From Gp1-AA122 sp035631655 (lineage in GTDB: Bacteria > Acidobacteriota > Terriglobia > Terriglobales > Acidobacteriaceae): a stretch of DNA of 64,000 nt. The notes under the pieces were generated by a model. That model worked only from the letters and a program-made list of their open reading frames with translations. It was not told where the DNA came from and did no database searches. The position numbers were made by a program, and so were the translations under genes. Below, piece after piece: positions 53,214 to 62,447 of this stretch (position 1 is the first letter of the stretch; each line of letters opens with the position of its first letter). The DNA lies in assembly GCA_035631655.1 (NCBI GenBank), contig DASQIH010000069.1, forward strand, positions 6,622 through 70,621. Reading direction: 5' to 3'.

Positions 53214-54620
53214 TCAAATGACGCGCGCCTTCTGCAGCCGCGCGAAATCGTCGCTCGTGAAGCCGAGCAGCCGCCGAAATACATCCTGGTTGTCGTAGCC
53301 GGTCGGGCGTCCCATCCATTTCAGCCGTCCGGGAGTTTTTTCTTGCAGGTACGGAGTCGTGCCGTAGAGGATCTTGCCGTAGTGCGGTGACTCGTACTCG
53401 GCCACGTGCCCGCGATACTTGAAGTGCGGGTATTCCGCAACCTCATTGACGTAGAGCACGCCACCGGAAGCGACCTGCTGCTTGCCCAACTTGCGCTCTG
53501 CATCGGCGCGCGAGTTGTCTTTCAGCCACTCGCCCAGCATGGTGTAGGTCTTCACCTGCTGGTTGTGGGCCAGACGATCCGCAACCTCCCGCAGGCGGGG
53601 ATCGCCAAGGATGTCTTCTTCTACCGCGGAATATTCGTCGCCTACCACGCGCCAGATGCGGTACCAGAGACGGTCGTGTCCGCCGCCCACCATCATGTAG
53701 CCGTCCTTGCAGGGATTGACGGCGTATATATTGATGGCCAGGTCCCAGTTGCCATACCGCGGACGAATGCTGCCGTCCATCGAGTACCACGCCCAGCTGT
53801 AATCAAGAATGCGGATGATGGCTTCGGCCGAGGTAGCTTCGACAAATTGGCCTTCGCCCGAAACGTTCTCGCGATAGACGAGAGCAGCCAGGATTCCCAT
53901 GGCCGCGCTGCTACCGCCCACGTGATCAGCCATCCATAGCGCAGAGCGCGTGGGCTGGCCTCCGAATTCTTTCGGGTCCCCGGTGCCGTGCACAAAGCCG
54001 CAGGCTGACTGGGCGACCGGGTCCAGCATTCCAGCCTTGTCCTTGAGAGGTCCCCACTGTCCCCGCTGGCCGACCCAGCAGTAGATCAGTCGTGGGTTCA
54101 GCTCGCGCAACTGGCGATAACCGATGCCCCACGCGTCCCATTGTCCGGGCGGCGCATTCTCGATGATCACGTCGGCGTGGACCGCCAGATCTTTGAGAAT
54201 CTCCCGTCCTTCCTCCGTCTCGACGTTCAGGGTGACGGAGGCCTTGTTGCGCATTTCATGAAGAAACTGGCCGCCGACTTTCTCACCAGTCTCCTTGTCT
54301 TCGAACATGTACTCTTCGCGGCCAAAGGGTGTCAGCTTGCGCAGCGGATCTCCCCCGGGCGGCTCGACTTGGATGACTTCGGCACCCAGTTCGGCCAGTT
54401 GCGAGGAGCACCAGTGGCCAATCATCATGCGGGTCGTGCAATCCAGCACACGAATGCGGGAAAGCGCTTCTGGTTTTTCGAAGTTCTTTTCCTGGCGTAG
54501 GATCGATTCCAGGAACAATGGATACGCCTTGGCCTGGTCGCTGAGCCCCGCGTACACCTCTTCTGGTTTGGGTGTGGGGACGGCGGGCCAAGGTGCAACT
54601 TTGGCTTGAGTTGCTGCCAT
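53214..54620 (-). CDS. class III CoA-transferase (CaiB/BaiF/Frc family) A
   Basis: 468 residues from the ATG at 54620 (AGGAGG eight bases upstream; the longer frame to 54743 lacks one). Motifs: LAELGAEVIQVEPPGGDPL, VIIENAPPGQWDAWGIGYRQL, CWVGQRGQWGPL and candidate nucleophile Asp in AGMLDPVAQSACG. It has an N-terminal extension relative to partner B. It is first in the operon. A GTGA-N6-TCAC palindrome is centred about 116 bases upstream, so a CRP/FNR-type regulator may control it. Confidence 0.92.
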   Translation of the reverse strand: MAATQAKVAPWPAVPTPKPEEVYAGLSDQAKAYPLFLESILRQEKNFEKPEALSRIRVLDCTTRMMIGHWCSSQLAELGAEVIQVEPPGGDPLRKLTPFGREEYMFEDKETGEKVGGQFLHEMRNKASVTLNVETEEGREILKDLAVHADVIIENAPPGQWDAWGIGYRQLRELNPRLIYCWVGQRGQWGPLKDKAGMLDPVAQSACGFVHGTGDPKEFGGQPTRSALWMADHVGGSSAAMGILAALVYRENVSGEGQFVEATSAEAIIRILDYSWAWYSMDGSIRPRYGNWDLAINIYAVNPCKDGYMMVGGGHDRLWYRIWRVVGDEYSAVEEDILGDPRLREVADRLAHNQQVKTYTMLGEWLKDNSRADAERKLGKQQVASGGVLYVNEVAEYPHFKYRGHVAEYESPHYGKILYGTTPYLQEKTPGRLKWMGRPTGYDNQDVFRRLLGFTSDDFARLQKARVI

Positions 54621-54729
54621 GTGTGGCCTCCTGAATGCAAGTCGTGGTGAGCTGCTTCCGCGACGAAAACCTGAGTGAGGATTCCCAAAAAAGCAGGCGC
54701 GATTTTCCTTCGCTATGCAGGGCAAGTCT

Positions 54730-54743
54730 GTGACTGTCGTCAC
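54730..54743. promoter_or_regulatory. CRP/FNR-like palindrome, site 1
   Basis: GTGA CTGTCG TCAC in context CTGTGACTGTCGTCACCG. It lies in the divergent region between the CoA-transferase operon (centre about -116 from its ATG) and the OFA-family carrier. Confidence 0.55.
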
Positions 54744-54858
54744 CGATATCTGTGACTAACTGGCCCGGGCCGGCCCCAGCCGACCCAGGGTTTTGAAACA
54801 ACCCCCGTAAACCCCCAGCTACGCGTGAGAGGGCACACTTCGAACGTCACAGATGGGC

Positions 54859-54872
54859 GTGATGCTCGTCAC
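54859..54872. promoter_or_regulatory. CRP/FNR-like palindrome, site 2
   Basis: GTGA TGCTCG TCAC in context GCGTGATGCTCGTCACTG. It is about 228 bases upstream of the OFA carrier ATG and 245 from the CoA-transferase ATG, on the same divergent region as site 1. Confidence 0.5.
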
Positions 54873-55092
54873 TGCATTTGCGTCCACTCTACTGAAAAAT
54901 CCCCTGTCAGCCGTCCGATGTTTGTCGAGGAGGACGCTCTGATGGGCCGCCTGCCGTTTTTCCCGGGTCGTTCTGTTGACAGCGTCGGTGAGCAATCCTA
55001 CCATCAGTCCTCGGTTCCCACAACATTGAAGCAGCCGTGACGGCGCAGTCGAAAATGCGCTGCTCACCACGTTAATAATGAGGAGAGAAATC

Positions 55093-56373
55093 ATGGCAAC
55101 TGCAAAGGTCAGTCCTTCCGGAACGCCACAGACCGGCATAAACCGTTGGTGGCGGGTCGTGGGCGGGCTCTCGATGAATCTGGCTTTGGGCTCGCTGTAT
55201 GCCTGGAGTGTGTTCGTGGCTCCCTTGGAGAAAGAGTTCGGCTGGAAGAGGGCCGAGACTTCGAACGTATTTACCATCGCGGTGGTAGTCTTCGCACTTT
55301 CCTTCATTGTCGCTGGCCGTCTACAGGATAAGTTCGGGCCCTTCTGGGTTTCCCTGACGGGCGGCGTGCTGGTTAGCCTGGGTTTTATCCTGTGCACCTA
55401 CACCCACAGCCTGAACTACCTCTATATATGTTTCGGGGTGATTGGCGGTTTGGGCAACGGCTTCGGCTACGCCACCCCCATTCCAGTAATGGCCAAATGG
55501 TTCCCCGATAAACGCGGCCTGGCCGTCGGCTTGGCCGTGGCTGGTTACGGAGGTGGCTCGGCAATTTTCGGTCCGCTAGCCAACCTCAAGCTTATCCCTG
55601 CTTACGGTGTGCACACGACCTTCATGATCTTGGGCGTGATCTTCTTGTTCATGACGTTGATCGGGGCATTCCTGCTGCAGAATCCACCGGTGGGATACAG
55701 GCCGAGTGGTTGGGCGCCGGCTCCAGCCGCGAAGGCGGCCGCTACCACCTACGAGTTCAGCCCTGGCGAAGTGCTGCGCACGCCCGCCTTCTACTTCATG
55801 TGGATCGCCTATGCGCTGGGAACCTCGGCGGGCTTGATGGTCATTAGCCAGTTGGTGCCATTCGCCAAGAGCGTGCATATTTCCAGCGCTGCTTTAGCGA
55901 CGATGGGACTCGTGGTAGGCGCAGCCGGCAACGCCTCCGGCCGAATCCTGTCGGGGTGGATGTCGGACGCCCTGGGCCGCTTGAACGTCTTGCGACTGAT
56001 GATTGCCATCTCGATGATCGCCATGCCCATTCTTTACCTGGTGGGCGGCAATGTGACGGCGTTGTACGTGATGGTGTTCGTCGTCTACTGGTGCTATGGT
56101 ACTCAGCTTTCAGTCAATGCTTCGACTACCTCAGATTTCTGGGGAACCAAGAACGCGGGCCTCAACTACGGCATGTTGTTTACGGCGTGGGGCGTGGCCG
56201 GCATCATTGGTCCCAGGATCGGTGGGGTGCTGTTCGATAAATACCACGACTACGGGAAGGCGTTCTACTGGGCAGCGGGTCTGGCGGCAATTGCGCTGGT
56301 CTGCGAAATCGCGGCCAAACGTCCTCAGGTACCGGCATCCGCTCGCGCGGGGGCGGTCAAAGCCATAGCTTAG
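55093..56373 (+). CDS. OFA-family MFS carrier (oxalate/formate-antiporter-like)
   Basis: 426 residues from the ATG at 55093 (AGGAG seven bases upstream). Twelve hydrophobic helices; OFA family features include LALGSLYAWSVFVAPLEKEFGW, GGLGNGFGYATPIPVMAKWFPDKRGLAVG and DFWGTKNAGLNYGMLFTAWG. The family exchanges organic acids. It is divergent from the CoA-transferase operon, so it may import that pathway's substrate. Oxalate is one possibility, but no oxalyl-CoA decarboxylase is visible here. Confidence 0.92.
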   Translation: MATAKVSPSGTPQTGINRWWRVVGGLSMNLALGSLYAWSVFVAPLEKEFGWKRAETSNVFTIAVVVFALSFIVAGRLQDKFGPFWVSLTGGVLVSLGFILCTYTHSLNYLYICFGVIGGLGNGFGYATPIPVMAKWFPDKRGLAVGLAVAGYGGGSAIFGPLANLKLIPAYGVHTTFMILGVIFLFMTLIGAFLLQNPPVGYRPSGWAPAPAAKAAATTYEFSPGEVLRTPAFYFMWIAYALGTSAGLMVISQLVPFAKSVHISSAALATMGLVVGAAGNASGRILSGWMSDALGRLNVLRLMIAISMIAMPILYLVGGNVTALYVMVFVVYWCYGTQLSVNASTTSDFWGTKNAGLNYGMLFTAWGVAGIIGPRIGGVLFDKYHDYGKAFYWAAGLAAIALVCEIAAKRPQVPASARAGAVKAIA

Positions 56374-56551
56374 TTTGACGATGGCCGGCTGGACGCTTGC
56401 ACGCTCCCGCCGGCCAAGCTTCTTTTCGGCACCACGTTGACTCCGACGAGACAGCGGGGGAGCTCCGTTTCTGGTTTTGGATATTCCGAACCCGGTTGCC
56501 GGAATAGCAAGAAAGACGTTGTTGCAACTGAATTCCAGAAATGGTGACCCT

Positions 56552-59500
56552 GTGTCATTCACCCGCAAACACCGGTGTCCTGTTGCATCCGTACTCCTAC
56601 TTCTCTGCCTAACGGCTGCTGTTCCCTTGCAAGCGCAATACACCGTGGGTCGGTTGGAAGGAATGGTGTTTGACCCGAGCGGCGCTGTGGTCTCGGGTGC
56701 CACAGTCACCGTACGTGATCTCGGCACCGGCACAACCCGCACTTATGTGACAGGTGCCGACGGCGGGTACATTTTCTTCGCGCTGCCCGCCGGTGAATAT
56801 GGGCTAACAGCCAATGCTGCCCATTTTGCGAAGAAAACTGCAACTGTCCGCATCTTCACGAGTGAGACCACTACGCATAACCTGACTTTGGCGATCAGCG
56901 AGCAGTCTGCGACGGTCGAGGTAATGGGCGATCTGCCCGAACTCCTGAATACCACCGATGCTCAACACGCCACAACGCGCATCGATGAGGAGTTGACCAG
57001 CCTACCTAGCATCGGCCGCAACATGATCTCCTTCGTCAGCCTCGCGCCCGGCGTACAACCCATGAACAATCCTCGCGGAGGCAGCACCTTTGGTGGCGGC
57101 GGCTCGCTGGTGCTCGTGCTCGGCCCGCAGGCCGGATTGTTCTCCGCTAATGGTGGCCGCGCCCGCTCTTCCTCGGTGCAACTCGACTACACCGACGCCA
57201 ACGACTGGGAGTATGGAGGCTTTGCCCTTGGTGCGCAGTCCATCACGCCTGAAATGCTCCAGGAATTCAAGCTGCTCACCAGCAACTTCTCAGCCGAATA
57301 CGGCGCCAAATCCAGCGCCGAAGTGATGATGGTGACCAAGAGCGGCACCAACAACCTGCATGGCAGCGCTTACAACTTCACGCAAAACACTCTGTTCAAT
57401 GCCCGCGATTATTTTGACACCAGCGGCCACGCCACTCCGCTGCAGTCGAATGTGTATGGAGTGAGTGTCGGTGGGCCGATCATTCGCAACCGTACGTTCT
57501 TGTTCGCGGCTTATGAGGGCCGGCGCGTGCGCGGCAACGCCTTCACTACGATTGCCAACCTTCCCACGCAAACGGCACGTGCGACGGCTACCGATTCGAT
57601 TATCACTGGGTTGATGAACCAATATCTGCCTGTGCCCCTAACCTCGACCTCAGATCCCAACGTCGGGCAACTGGCGACCAAGATCCCCTCGCCTATCAAT
57701 ACCTACCAGCTGCTGCTCAAAGCTGACCAGCGACTGGGTGACAGACACTCACTTTCGGCGCGCTATCTGCAGAGCCCGGGCTCGTTCGTGGCGCGTAGTG
57801 CGGGACTGAATTCACTGCCGGGATTTGACACCGACATTAGCTTCACCCTCAAGAACGTGAATATTACCGACAGCTACGTAGCCGGTATGCGCACGGTCAA
57901 TCAGCTGCGTTTCTCCTACGGATATGCCCGCGCGCTGAGCCTCCCGCAGAACGGTTTGCTGACCCCAAGATTCCAGATCATAGGCCTGGTAGGCTTCGGC
58001 TCCGCGCCGATGAATCCCCAGGAACGGCGTTTCAACATCTATCAGGTCAACGACACTCTCAGTCACTCACGCGGCACCCACGTCATGAGCATGGGTTTCG
58101 ACATCCGCAGGATTCAGGACAACTCCCGTGCCGACAACAGCACCCGCGGCGTCTTCACCTTCCCCTCGCTGGCGAGCTTCCTCTCTGGCCAGCCCAGTAG
58201 TTGGACGCAACTGTTTGGCAGCACCCAGCGTGATTTGCGTACCGGAGTTTACAGTTTCTTCTTACAGGATGACTGGAAGGCGGGGCCAACGCTGACTATC
58301 AACCTCGGCACACGCTGGGAAATCCAAGGCGCACTCAACGAAGCGAAGGGTCACATCTCGCTGCTGGATCCCGCGCTGCCCGGAACCGTGGGCGTGGCCG
58401 GAAGCGGGCCATTGGGAAGCATGCGCGTGGGCAGCCCGGCTGTAGACCGCAACCCCTTTAACGTTGCGCCTCGCGTAGGTTTTGCCTGGAATCCCCGCCA
58501 CGGCAGCCTCGTAGTGCGCGGTGGTTACGGTATCTATTGGGATTCGTTCACGTTCGACATACTGACAGCCGCGCGCTCGGCGCCACCGTTCAACTACCAG
58601 GCCACGCTCTCGAATGTAGCCAACAACTGTCAGATTTCACTCAACTGTTTTGACAATCTGGTCAACGGCGTAGCGAAGATCCAGGCCGATACGCTGGCTC
58701 AGTTAGGCACCTTTGGAAACTTGCGCAACTTCGGCAACATCAACACCGCAGATCCACACCTGAAGAACCCCTACGTTCAGCAGTACAGCCTGGGCCTGGA
58801 GTACCAGCTGGGCCGCAGCTATATGTTCGGCCTGAGCTACATTGGAAGCAAAGGCACGCACCTGACGCGGCTGATTCCCATCAACCCGGTGGTCGGCGGT
58901 CCTGCTCCAGCCACCAGTCTCGCGGATCAAGCCAGCCGCTTGTCCGAGTTTCAGTCCGCGATCCTCCACGAAAATGGGCCCAACAATATCCGTTTGGATC
59001 CCCGCTTCAATCAGGTGAACCTGCTCGACAGCAGAGGTAGTTCCACCTACCATTCACTTCAGCTGACCGCCAACAAGAGCTTCTCGCACGGGCTGCAGTT
59101 CCAGGCCTCCTATACCTGGTCGAAGTCAATCGATGATGCTTCCGATTTCAACACCACCATTCAGGCTAACGACAACAGCTTTGCTCAGGATGGCTCCCGG
59201 CTGTCGGGGGAACGCGCAGTCTCCAATTTCGACATCCCACATCGCGTTCTAATCACCGGTCTATGGCAAGTTCCGTTTTTCCACGGCCGGAGAGGTGTGG
59301 CGGGCAAGCTACTGGATGGCTGGAGCTTCGAATCTGTGAACCTGTGGCAATCGGGCGTGCCCGCGACACTCCTGGCCGGCCCGCGTAGCACGATTTCAGA
59401 CGTGAACCTGGACGGAAACCTGATCCCCACCGGCTCGGACAACACGCGTCCCAATTGCGATCCCGCCGACACGCACTTCGCTCTGGGTACGGTCCCGGTC

Positions 59501-59800
59501 GGTTTCAGCCAGCCCCTGTTGGGCAATGATGGCACGTGTGGGCGCAATAGCGTGCGCATGAACAGCCTGACCAATTTTGATTGGTCGTTCTTCAAAGACA
59601 CTGAGATTGCAGAGCAAGGACCCTGGGGCTCCGGACCCTGGAAGCTTCAGTTCCGCGCTGAGATGTACAACATCTTCAACATCCCTTTTCTGACGGCGCA
59701 AGGCGACACTTGGCGCACCATCACCAGCAAGACGTTTGGACAGGTGAACGCTGCGGGCATTCCCAGAAAAATCCAGCTTGCACTCAGATTGATTTGGTAG
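56552..59800 (+). CDS. Oar-like TonB-dependent outer-membrane receptor
   Basis: 1082 residues from a GTG at 56552, chosen because it gives a clean signal peptide ending at LQAQ; a TTG at 56477 would add 25 residues. An N-terminal carboxypeptidase-regulatory-like domain (about 35-115, GMVFDPSGAVVSGATVTV) precedes a plug (LPSIGRNMISFVSLAPGVQ, AEYGAKSSAEVMMVTKSGTN) and a large barrel ending in aromatic RLIW. This architecture is expanded in Acidobacteria and imports or binds oligosaccharides or peptides. No TonB box is obvious. It lies downstream of the OFA carrier. Confidence 0.93.
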   Translation: MSFTRKHRCPVASVLLLLCLTAAVPLQAQYTVGRLEGMVFDPSGAVVSGATVTVRDLGTGTTRTYVTGADGGYIFFALPAGEYGLTANAAHFAKKTATVRIFTSETTTHNLTLAISEQSATVEVMGDLPELLNTTDAQHATTRIDEELTSLPSIGRNMISFVSLAPGVQPMNNPRGGSTFGGGGSLVLVLGPQAGLFSANGGRARSSSVQLDYTDANDWEYGGFALGAQSITPEMLQEFKLLTSNFSAEYGAKSSAEVMMVTKSGTNNLHGSAYNFTQNTLFNARDYFDTSGHATPLQSNVYGVSVGGPIIRNRTFLFAAYEGRRVRGNAFTTIANLPTQTARATATDSIITGLMNQYLPVPLTSTSDPNVGQLATKIPSPINTYQLLLKADQRLGDRHSLSARYLQSPGSFVARSAGLNSLPGFDTDISFTLKNVNITDSYVAGMRTVNQLRFSYGYARALSLPQNGLLTPRFQIIGLVGFGSAPMNPQERRFNIYQVNDTLSHSRGTHVMSMGFDIRRIQDNSRADNSTRGVFTFPSLASFLSGQPSSWTQLFGSTQRDLRTGVYSFFLQDDWKAGPTLTINLGTRWEIQGALNEAKGHISLLDPALPGTVGVAGSGPLGSMRVGSPAVDRNPFNVAPRVGFAWNPRHGSLVVRGGYGIYWDSFTFDILTAARSAPPFNYQATLSNVANNCQISLNCFDNLVNGVAKIQADTLAQLGTFGNLRNFGNINTADPHLKNPYVQQYSLGLEYQLGRSYMFGLSYIGSKGTHLTRLIPINPVVGGPAPATSLADQASRLSEFQSAILHENGPNNIRLDPRFNQVNLLDSRGSSTYHSLQLTANKSFSHGLQFQASYTWSKSIDDASDFNTTIQANDNSFAQDGSRLSGERAVSNFDIPHRVLITGLWQVPFFHGRRGVAGKLLDGWSFESVNLWQSGVPATLLAGPRSTISDVNLDGNLIPTGSDNTRPNCDPADTHFALGTVPVGFSQPLLGNDGTCGRNSVRMNSLTNFDWSFFKDTEIAEQGPWGSGPWKLQFRAEMYNIFNIPFLTAQGDTWRTITSKTFGQVNAAGIPRKIQLALRLIW

Positions 59801-59802
59801 GT

Positions 59803-60042
59803 TTACTTGATGTGCAGGCCGCGCAGGAACTGGCGATCCTTCTCGGTCAAATGGGAAACACCGTCCGGTTCAAGCTCAGGGGGCTGGCAGAAGCCTGGAT
59901 GGGGGTTGACTATCATCAGCGAACGCTCATCGGCGCCAATCACGATCAGAAAGTCCGGATCAACATTCTTCAGAAGGGCCAGCAACTCACGCACCTTCAT
60001 GGGTGAGCTCAGTTCCTCGTCGCCAGTGTGATCATCTTCCAT
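59803..60042 (-). CDS. small hypothetical acidic protein
   Basis: 79 residues. The region KVRELLALLKNVDPDFLIVIGADERSLMIVNPHPG looks like a folded alpha/beta unit; the tail (LTEKDRQFLRGLHIK) is helical. Convergent with the TonB receptor (two-base gap). A CRP/FNR-like palindrome is centred about 78 bases upstream of its ATG, which supports it being expressed. Family unknown. Confidence 0.7.
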   Translation of the reverse strand: MEDDHTGDEELSSPMKVRELLALLKNVDPDFLIVIGADERSLMIVNPHPGFCQPPELEPDGVSHLTEKDRQFLRGLHIK

Positions 60043-60113
60043 CCGGCGCCCCTATCCAATGTGGCAGTAGGCGAAAATTGCTTCGTTGATAAACCAGATT
60101 GCCCATAAGGTCT

Positions 60114-60127
60114 GTGACTGCAATCAC
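60114..60127. promoter_or_regulatory. CRP/FNR-like palindrome, site 3
   Basis: GTGA CTGCAA TCAC in context CTGTGACTGCAATCACGG, centred about 78 bases upstream of the 79-residue protein's ATG. A further half-site CTGTGAC follows at 60134-60140. Confidence 0.55.
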
Positions 60128-60337
60128 GGGATTCTGTGACGTGCGGGGCTCGCCACCAAAAGCGTGCACGTGGTTTCATAAAACAGCTTTTGGGGAGTGC
60201 AGCAATAACTCTTGGAGTGCAGCGTCACATCTGCGGAGAGGAACCTGCCCTGAGCGAGTCGAAGGGCGTGCGTACGTAAACTTCACCAAGCGTGTGCGGC
60301 TTCAGCCCCTGCATTCGAGCAAACTGCAACTTAATCG

Positions 60338-61180
60338 CTACGGCCACACGCTTAGTGCCGTCCGACTAAGAATGTGTTCTTTGGCCTCCGGGCTGAGCGG
60401 CAACGCCTGAAAGGCGTCGAGTGCTTCCTTGATGTCGCGCACCCCTGGGCCAGGCCAGTCACTACCAAACATCGTCTTATGCGCGATGTCCGACAGGCGG
60501 GGGAAGTACTTCAGTAATTGCCCAGGCGGAATGCTGCTGATGTCGAGGTAAACATTGGGATGGCGCCGCACCAGGAAGAAAGCTGTATCCATCCACAGAG
60601 GCCGCCCGCCATGCGCCAGAATAATTTTCAGTTGCGGAAAATCCACGGCCACGTCGTCAATGTAAATCGGATCTCCGAACTTGTTGCGCGCCCCGGGAAA
60701 AATCGAGGTTCCGGTGTGGAACATCACTGGGATGCCGTTGCTCTGCGCCGCGCGATACAAAAGTTCCAGTTCCTTTAATCCCTGCAGATAATCGTTGGGA
60801 TAAAACAGCTGATGCGGAGGATGGATTTTGATCAGCCGCAATCCCAGTCGGACGATCTCATCAATATCCGCCATCGCATTCGCGGAGTGCCGCGGATGGA
60901 AGCTGCCGCATGAGATCAGCCGTTGCGGATCTTCCTTCGCGTAATCTGCCGCCATGGCATTCAGCCCGGCAGGGAAACCGGTCACCTCGGGCGCAGCCGC
61001 ATTAATCAGCACGGCGCGGTCGAGTCCCGCCTTGTCCATGTATTTCAGGAATGCTTTGGGCGAGCGCGTGAATTCGATTACGCGATCAAAGTCAGGCTGA
61101 TGCTTGCGCATTACTTCCAGCGCCGGTGGACTCAGCAGCAGTTCGAAGGGCTGGATATGGACGTGGCAGTCAGTAATCAA
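60338..61180 (-). CDS. amidohydrolase-related TIM-barrel hydrolase/decarboxylase
   Basis: 280 residues. Metal-binding motifs of the amidohydrolase_2 family: CHVHI at 4-8, His in PVMFHTGTS, HGG in ILAHGGRPLW and Asp in FGSDWPGPG. The family includes ACMSD-type decarboxylases and lactone hydrolases. The position between the CoA-transferase cluster and a monooxygenase-like gene hints at aromatic or organic-acid breakdown; the reaction is unknown. Confidence 0.88.
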   Translation of the reverse strand: MITDCHVHIQPFELLLSPPALEVMRKHQPDFDRVIEFTRSPKAFLKYMDKAGLDRAVLINAAAPEVTGFPAGLNAMAADYAKEDPQRLISCGSFHPRHSANAMADIDEIVRLGLRLIKIHPPHQLFYPNDYLQGLKELELLYRAAQSNGIPVMFHTGTSIFPGARNKFGDPIYIDDVAVDFPQLKIILAHGGRPLWMDTAFFLVRRHPNVYLDISSIPPGQLLKYFPRLSDIAHKTMFGSDWPGPGVRDIKEALDAFQALPLSPEAKEHILSRTALSVWP

Positions 61181-61329
61181 GGGATTGTATCGGGGGCGGC
61201 CCTCTGGCCCGCCCTCGTTGCACTGACGACGATCCGGCGTACTTCAACACCGGCGTCCGCGCAAGTCAAGCCACAAGCTAGTACCATACCCCAACGTCAC
61301 ACAAGAGGAGATCGTCCGCTCACGTCCGC

Positions 61330-61647
61330 TCAAGCCTCCTTGCCTTTGGCGATGTGATGGCAAGTCGAGGTCTCCAAATCGAATGCATGCACTTTGGGTT
61401 TGGTGTGGACCAGGTGCTGAATTAACTTGTTGACTCTGTCGTAGTCATCACGGTTATATCGTTCGGCATCGTCCCTCGTCTTCCAGAAACTCAGGGCCAA
61501 AATGCCTTCCTGATCCGAGACCAGCACGATTTCATCCACGAATCCGGCCTGCGCCTTCAGCGTAGACAGCACCTTTTCGTGCAGAGTGTCACAAGCTTCC
61601 CGGGCCTTCCCCGGCTTTGTCTTCACTTCAACCACGCGTACGAACAT
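61330..61647 (-). CDS. antibiotic-biosynthesis-monooxygenase-like (ABM) dimeric alpha/beta-barrel protein
   Basis: 105 residues from the ATG at 61647 (AAAGGAG eight bases upstream). The ferredoxin-like fold is visible: FVRVVEVKTKPGKAREACDTL, AGFVDEIVLVSDQEGILALSFWKTRDDAERYN and a late strand KVHAFDLET. The family contains cofactor-free monooxygenases and haem-degrading enzymes but also proteins with no known activity. A CRP/FNR-like palindrome lies about 75 bases upstream of the ATG. Confidence 0.85.
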   Translation of the reverse strand: MFVRVVEVKTKPGKAREACDTLHEKVLSTLKAQAGFVDEIVLVSDQEGILALSFWKTRDDAERYNRDDYDRVNKLIQHLVHTKPKVHAFDLETSTCHHIAKGKEA

Positions 61648-61715
61648 GGAAGCAACTCCTTTGCATATAAACGATGACAAAGACACCAGTACATCCCGCC
61701 GATGTATCCCGTCTG

Positions 61716-61729
61716 TGATGACAATCACC
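61716..61729. promoter_or_regulatory. CRP/FNR-like palindrome, site 4
   Basis: GTGA TGACAA TCAC in context CTGTGATGACAATCACCG, centred about 75 bases upstream of the ABM protein ATG, almost the same distance as site 3 from its gene. Confidence 0.55.
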
Positions 61730-61816
61730 GTGCCGTGTTACCGGCAGGCCAATGCCCAGAAACATTATCCTGATTTAGCATCTGATGTCGTCATCCTGAA
61801 CCAGCTTCAGCCGGTG

Positions 61817-61863
61817 AAGGATCTGGCGTGCAGCACTGCGCTGGCGGAGCACGCCAGATCCTT
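61817..61863. repeat. 15-bp hairpin within a GTCATCCTGA-type repeat
   Basis: Perfect inverted repeat AAGGATCTGGCGTGC / GCACGCCAGATCCTT with a 17-base middle. Together with GTCATCCTGA at 61790 it forms a REP-like unit related to the one at 35287. Confidence 0.7.
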
Positions 61864-61928
61864 CCGGACACGGCGCTTCCTCAGGACGAGGGCCTGAGTT
61901 AGCACTAATCGCGTTCTCACAAACCCGC

Positions 61929-61942
61929 GTGACCCCTATCAC
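61929..61942. promoter_or_regulatory. CRP/FNR-like palindrome, site 5
   Basis: GTGA CCCCTA TCAC in context GCGTGACCCCTATCACTG. It lies in the 630-base gap between the ABM gene and the small zinc-ribbon gene, about 350 bases from the latter, so its target is unclear. The rest of that gap shows only a REP-like hairpin and a 7-bp inverted repeat (GCAGTAG/CTACTGC at 62015-62039). Confidence 0.45.
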
Positions 61943-62282
61943 TGTCAGCCATCCGGACCGGTGCGATATTCAATGTAAGCGAGCAGCGAGAAGATACTGT
62001 CCCGCCTGAGCACGGCAGTAGCGAAAAAGACACTACTGCGTTGGCCGCGGTTCTACGCGGTCCCCCGCTTCACCCTTAGCTTGACTAGTTCCACCTCGAA
62101 GGGGGAGGTATGGTGCTCCGAGTACCCACCTATTTGCCTGTCAGAAGTCATGTTTGCGGAATAGAAGCGCATCCCCTTGCTCCTTTGCTGATGGGAGCGG
62201 GCGCTTTCAGGGTGCCGGCCGTTTCGGCAGTGCACCGCGCATTCATGGCTGGAGGCACATCAACTAAGTAAGGGAGGTATTT

Positions 62283-62447
62283 ATGGCGGATCTCTACACC
62301 TGCAGCTGCGGAAATCAAACCTGGCAAATCTCCGACACCTGTGTGCGGTGCACGGCGTGTCAAGCCGAGTACCCCGTACAGCACACCTCGGTGGCGGATT
62401 TTAACCACGACATCGTGCAGGAGATGGAAGAAGAATTGGCAGAGTAA
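62283..62447 (+). CDS. 54-residue zinc-ribbon protein
   Basis: ATG at 62283 preceded by GGGAGG with ideal spacing. The product starts MADLYTCSCGNQTWQI and has CVRCTACQ, giving a likely zinc site from CSCG and CxxCxxC cysteines, then an acidic helical tail (IVQEMEEELAE). It lies 160 bases upstream of the universal stress protein on the same strand. Function unknown; the size and cysteine pairs suggest a metal-binding accessory protein. Confidence 0.78.
   Translation: MADLYTCSCGNQTWQISDTCVRCTACQAEYPVQHTSVADFNHDIVQEMEEELAE

Noticed and set aside
49132..56373. oxalate degradation operon (formyl-CoA transferase plus oxalate carrier)
   Set aside because: No oxalyl-CoA decarboxylase is present, and the ligase and zinc-ribbon genes do not belong to that pathway; oxalate remains only a possibility for the carrier.
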